Positions 23,307-26,174 of a stretch of 26,174 nucleotides of DNA are shown here, in pieces; positions within the stretch are counted from its first letter, which is position 1; each line of letters opens with the position of its first letter. The notes under the pieces were generated by a model, which was not told where the DNA came from, made no database searches, and worked only from the letters and a program-made list of their open reading frames with translations. Location of the stretch: positions 1 through 26,174 of the forward strand of contig DAOUHB010000209.1 of the NCBI GenBank assembly GCA_034428935.1, written 5' to 3'. The stretch is from JAAYZQ01 sp034428935. Lineage in GTDB: Bacteria; Chloroflexota; Anaerolineae; JAAYZQ01. Position numbers and translations under genes: made by a program.

Positions 23307-24497
23307 TCAGCGCTTGCCGAGAATCTCGATGGCCAGCCGGGCATAGACCCGCGCGGCGTCCACGACGTCGTTGAGGCGCACCTGCTCGTTCTGGGTGTGG
23401 GCATACTGCTCCTCGCCGGGGCCAAAGCCCACGGTCGGGATGTTGGCCACGCCGGCGGTGTAGGTGCCGTCGGTGGAAAAGTTCCAGCGGCCGATGCGCG
23501 GCCGGTAGCCCAGGGTCTCGCGCACGCTGCGGCACAGGGCCTGGACCAGGGGATGGTCTTCGCCCATGACCCAGGCCGGGAAAGCGTTGCGCGCCCGGCA
23601 CTGGTAGCCGGTGTAGCTGGCGGCCACGTACTCGCTGACCGTCACCTCGGCGTCCATCTCCTCGGTGTTGATGATGCCCTGGATCTCGGCCAGTGCCTTG
23701 CGCTCGGTCTCGCCCAGCGTCAGCCGCCGGTCGATGTAAAAGCTGCAGACGTCGGGCAGGGCGTTGCGGCTGGCGGCGTGGCTCTCGATCTCGGTCACGG
23801 CGATGGTTCCCTGCCCGAGGAAGGGGTCCGTCGCCAGGCGGGGCGCCAGCAGCTCGATGCCAAAGATGAGCTTGGCGGCGTTGTGGATGGCGTTGGTGCC
23901 CAGGGAGGGCGAAGAGGCGTGGGCCGCCTTGCCCCACACCCTGACCTGCATCTCGATGCGGCCCCGGTGGCCCACCCGCACCTGGAGGTTGCTCGGCTCG
24001 CCGAGGACGACATAGTCGGGCCGCACGCCCTCTTCTTCTACCAGGACGCGCATGCCAAAGCCCTCGCAGGGCTCTTCCTGGACGACGCCCACGACGTACA
24101 GATTGCCATTGAGCTCCACGCCGGCGTCCATCAGTGCCCTGGCGGCATAGACCATGGCGGCCAGGCCGCCCTTCATGTCGCACGAGCCGCGCCCGTGCAG
24201 CACCCCCTGCTCGACGACGCCGTTGTAGGGACCGTGGGACCAACGGTCGAGCCGGCCGACGTCGACGGTGTCCATGTGGCCGTCAAAGAGCAGCGTCGGG
24301 CCGTTCCCATTGCCGATGCGGCCGACCACGTTGCCGATGCGATCCTGTCGCACGTCCTGGAAGCCGACATGCTGCATCTCTTCCGCCAGGCGAACGGCAA
24401 CCGCTTCTTCGTGCGTGGAAAGGCTGGGAATGCGTACCAGGTCCTGAAGAAAACTGGCCATAGCCTCGGCTTGACTTGCGCCAAAGCCAATGTTCAC
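23307..24497 (-). CDS. M20-family zinc metallopeptidase (YgeY/DapE/ArgE-like hydrolase)
   Basis: 396 residues, cytoplasmic di-zinc amidohydrolase of the M20 family that cleaves an amide bond of a peptide or N-acyl amino acid. Metal and catalytic residues are all visible: H74 (LLFDGHMDTVDV), bridging D107 (GRGSCDMKGG), general base E141 with E142 (GVVQEEPCEG), E167 (VVLGEPSN) and H367 (EQYAHTQNEQ). The lid/dimerisation domain lies about 175-285 (WGKAAHASSPSLGTNAI). Overall it most resembles the YgeY-type selenium-linked hydrolases, but no selenium or purine genes are nearby, so the substrate is open. The GTG at 24497 has AAGGAGGAG eight bases upstream. It shares a divergent promoter region with the glycosyltransferase. 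Confidence 0.92.
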   Translation of the reverse strand: MNIGFGASQAEAMASFLQDLVRIPSLSTHEEAVAVRLAEEMQHVGFQDVRQDRIGNVVGRIGNGNGPTLLFDGHMDTVDVGRLDRWSHGPYNGVVEQGVLHGRGSCDMKGGLAAMVYAARALMDAGVELNGNLYVVGVVQEEPCEGFGMRVLVEEEGVRPDYVVLGEPSNLQVRVGHRGRIEMQVRVWGKAAHASSPSLGTNAIHNAAKLIFGIELLAPRLATDPFLGQGTIAVTEIESHAASRNALPDVCSFYIDRRLTLGETERKALAEIQGIINTEEMDAEVTVSEYVAASYTGYQCRARNAFPAWVMGEDHPLVQALCRSVRETLGYRPRIGRWNFSTDGTYTAGVANIPTVGFGPGEEQYAHTQNEQVRLNDVVDAARVYARLAIEILGKR

Positions 24498-24540
24498 AGG
24501 AAATTCTCCTCCTTCTGCAAGCTAATCATGTGTGCCCGCT

Positions 24541-24569
24541 ATTGTACGCGAAGGTGGGGAGGGTGTCAA
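24541..24569 (-). promoter_or_regulatory. sigma70-type promoter of the M20 peptidase gene
   Basis: On the minus strand TTGACA (24569-24564), a 17-bp spacer and TACAAT (24546-24541). The start near 24534 gives a leader of about 37 bases containing AAGGAGGAG. Its -35 lies 21 bp from the -35 of the divergent glycosyltransferase promoter. Confidence 0.87.
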
Positions 24570-24590
24570 ACGCCGCGCGCAGCAGCGCCT

Positions 24591-24619
24591 TTGCCAGGAT
24601 GCCCGGGCAATGGTATACT
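24591..24619 (+). promoter_or_regulatory. sigma70-type promoter of the glycosyltransferase gene
   Basis: TTGCCA (24591-24596), a 17-bp spacer and TATACT (24614-24619), preceded by TGG at 24611-24613, an extended -10. The predicted start near 24626 leaves a leader of about 22 bases before the GTG at 24648. Confidence 0.82.
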
Positions 24620-24647
24620 TACCGCCGTTTGCCGAAGGGGAGGCCCT

Positions 24648-26171
24648 GTGTCACTATTGACGATTGCCTACCTGGCTGCGGCGTTGCTGGTGGCCCTATA
24701 TGGCGGGAACGCCCTGCTGCTGTCAGCGCTGTATCTGCGTCGCCGCAGGCAGTGCCCAAAACAACCTTCCGAGCCTGGCGTTTGGCCCTCTGTCACCGTA
24801 CAACTGCCCATCTACAACGAGTTGTACGTGACCAGGCGGCTCATCGACGCCGTGGCGCGCCTCGACTATCCGCGGGACCGCCTCCAGGTCCAGGTCCTGG
24901 ACGACTCGACGGACGAAACGACGCGCCTGGCCAGCGCCTGCGTCAACCGCCTGCGCGCCCGGGGGCTGAACATCGAGATCATCCACCGGTCCGACAGGAC
25001 GGGGTACAAGGCCGGCGCCCTGGCCCGGGGGCTGGAGAGGGCCCAGGCCGACCTGGTGGCCATCTTTGACGCCGACTTTTTGCCGGGGCCCGACTTCTTG
25101 AAGCGGAGCGTGCCCTACCTGGTGGCCGAGCCGCGCCTGGGTTTTGTCCAGGCACGCTGGGGCTACCTGAACTATGACTACTCGGCCCTCACCCGGGCAC
25201 AGGCCATCGCCCTGGACGGGCACTTTGTGGTCGAGCACCTGGGCCGCAACCGGAACGGGTTGCTGATGAACTTTAACGGCACGGCGGGCATCTGGCGCCG
25301 CCAGGCCATCGTGGATGCCGGGGGCTGGCAGAGCGATACGCTGACGGAAGATGTGGATCTGAGCTTCCGGGCGCAGTTGGCCGGCTGGCAGGCCCTCTAC
25401 CTGCCCGACATCGAAGCGCCGGCCGAGCTGCCGCCGCAGATGGCGGCCTTCAAGCGGCAGCAGGCGCGCTGGGCCACGGGCGCGGCCCAATGTCTCGTCA
25501 AGCTGGCGGGCCCCCTGTTGCGGGGAACGCTGGATGCGGGCCGGGCCGGCGATGGGGGCGGCGGAAAGGCGGGGCGCCTGCCCTGGGCCGCCCGGCTGGA
25601 GGGGCTGCTGCACCTCAGCGTCTGGATCGCCCACCCCATGTCGCTGCTGCTGCTGTGCCTGACGCTGCCCATGCTCCTGGGGGAGATCCCCCTGACGCTG
25701 AACCTGACCATCTTCTGGCTCATGGCCCTGGGGCCCATCCTGGCCAACGCCCTGTCGCAGCGGCACCTCTATCCCGACTGGCGGCGGCGCTTTCTGGCCA
25801 TGCCGGTGCTGGCCTTGCTGGGCACCGGCCTGGCCCTGTCCAACACGGTGGCCATCGCCCGGGGCCTCATCGGCGGGGACCGCGCCTTTTACCGCACGCC
25901 CAAGTTCAGGGTGGACCGCCGGGGACAGCGCTGGGCCGGCAGGCGATACGCCCTTCCCTTCCAGTGGCTGACCCTCGGCGAGCTCTTGCTGGCCGTCTAT
26001 TCCCTGGGGACCGTCGCCGTGGCCCTCTCCAAGGGCAACTGGTTCTCCGTGCCGTTTTTGCTGTTGTACGTGTGTGCCTATGGCTACCTGGGCCTGTCGG
26101 GCCTGGGCGACCTGCGCTTCGGGCGGCGGGCGCGCCCCAAGCTGCGTCGAAGGGAAGTGACGGCCGACTAG
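24648..26171 (+). CDS. Processive family-2 glycosyltransferase, cellulose synthase/CslA-like membrane protein
   Basis: 507 residues. One N-terminal membrane helix (about 3-30), a cytoplasmic GT-A domain (about 45-300), then four or five C-terminal membrane helices. Catalytic signatures of processive inverting GT2 enzymes are complete: VQVLDDSTDE (D85/D86), DADF (D141, D143), TLTEDVDLSF (E234/D235) and QQARW (271-275, the QxxRW motif); LLMNFNGTAGIWRR at 205-218 is typical of the CslA/mannan-synthase-like branch. It would polymerise a beta-linked exopolysaccharide from a nucleotide sugar and thread it through the membrane; the sugar cannot be read from sequence. The GTG at 24648 is chosen because GGGGAGG precedes it and the promoter start fits; the frame is open much further upstream but only as the antisense of the peptidase gene. 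It ends three bases before the window edge. Confidence 0.93.
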   Translation: MSLLTIAYLAAALLVALYGGNALLLSALYLRRRRQCPKQPSEPGVWPSVTVQLPIYNELYVTRRLIDAVARLDYPRDRLQVQVLDDSTDETTRLASACVNRLRARGLNIEIIHRSDRTGYKAGALARGLERAQADLVAIFDADFLPGPDFLKRSVPYLVAEPRLGFVQARWGYLNYDYSALTRAQAIALDGHFVVEHLGRNRNGLLMNFNGTAGIWRRQAIVDAGGWQSDTLTEDVDLSFRAQLAGWQALYLPDIEAPAELPPQMAAFKRQQARWATGAAQCLVKLAGPLLRGTLDAGRAGDGGGGKAGRLPWAARLEGLLHLSVWIAHPMSLLLLCLTLPMLLGEIPLTLNLTIFWLMALGPILANALSQRHLYPDWRRRFLAMPVLALLGTGLALSNTVAIARGLIGGDRAFYRTPKFRVDRRGQRWAGRRYALPFQWLTLGELLLAVYSLGTVAVALSKGNWFSVPFLLLYVCAYGYLGLSGLGDLRFGRRARPKLRRREVTAD

Positions 26172-26174
26172 CCG

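Noticed and set aside
23397..24647. Upstream extension of the glycosyltransferase reading frame
   Set aside because: The frame is open only as the antisense of the M20 peptidase gene; the GTG at 24648 has a ribosome site and a promoter directly upstream.

Overview
The window is a GC-rich, gene-dense chromosomal segment from a free-living bacterium. Gene content and style fit Chloroflexota, probably Anaerolineae or a relative: rpoB and rpoC lie apart, both RNA polymerase (RNAP) large subunits carry sizeable insertions, GTG/TTG starts are common, and there is a large secreted DUF11/beta-propeller protein plus a ParB-like/UspA fusion. The phylum is inferred from remembered family features, not from a search. 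No phage, transposon, CRISPR, rRNA or tRNA was seen.

Layout. 1-147 is the tail of an unidentified gene. 360-4241 is rpoB on +, closed by a strong intrinsic terminator. 4329-8972 (-) encodes a 1547-residue secreted protein: beta-helix, Ig-like region, five DUF11 repeats, proline-rich linker and beta-propeller. It diverges across a 401-bp non-coding gap from a membrane-anchored N-acetylmuramoyl-L-alanine amidase (9374-10141, +). A minus-strand run follows, transcribed right to left: cupin, 2-hydroxyacyl-CoA dehydratase-type activase, ParB-like/UspA protein, NifS-type cysteine desulfurase and a DUF4203-like membrane protein. Divergent from it is the plus-strand run ftsY, prfB (with the +1 programmed frameshift), a degenerate tyrosine recombinase and rpoC, closed by a palindromic terminator. 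Last come an M20 metallopeptidase (-) and a processive family-2 glycosyltransferase (+), diverging from back-to-back promoters.

How it works together. Most of the window is information processing and export: RNAP beta and beta', release factor 2 and the signal-recognition-particle receptor. Cell-envelope functions (amidase, glycosyltransferase, secreted adhesin-like protein) and iron-sulfur or redox functions (cysteine desulfurase, [4Fe-4S] activase) sit around them. Several sigma70-type promoters can be read directly, with spacers of 16-17 bp.

The most unusual material is inside the RNAP genes and the gene just before rpoC. Beta' has an insert resembling the helix-hairpin-helix C-terminal domain of the alpha subunit, with the DNA-contact positions turned acidic. 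It also has three tandem repeats in an exact 58-residue register and a long coiled-coil insert. Beta has a tryptophan-rich insert of roughly 145 residues and Gln at the rifampicin-pocket position that is Asp516 in E. coli. The recombinase-like protein has lost several catalytic residues but carries a four-cysteine cluster, and its promoter has a tandem 14/13-bp repeat at the transcription start.
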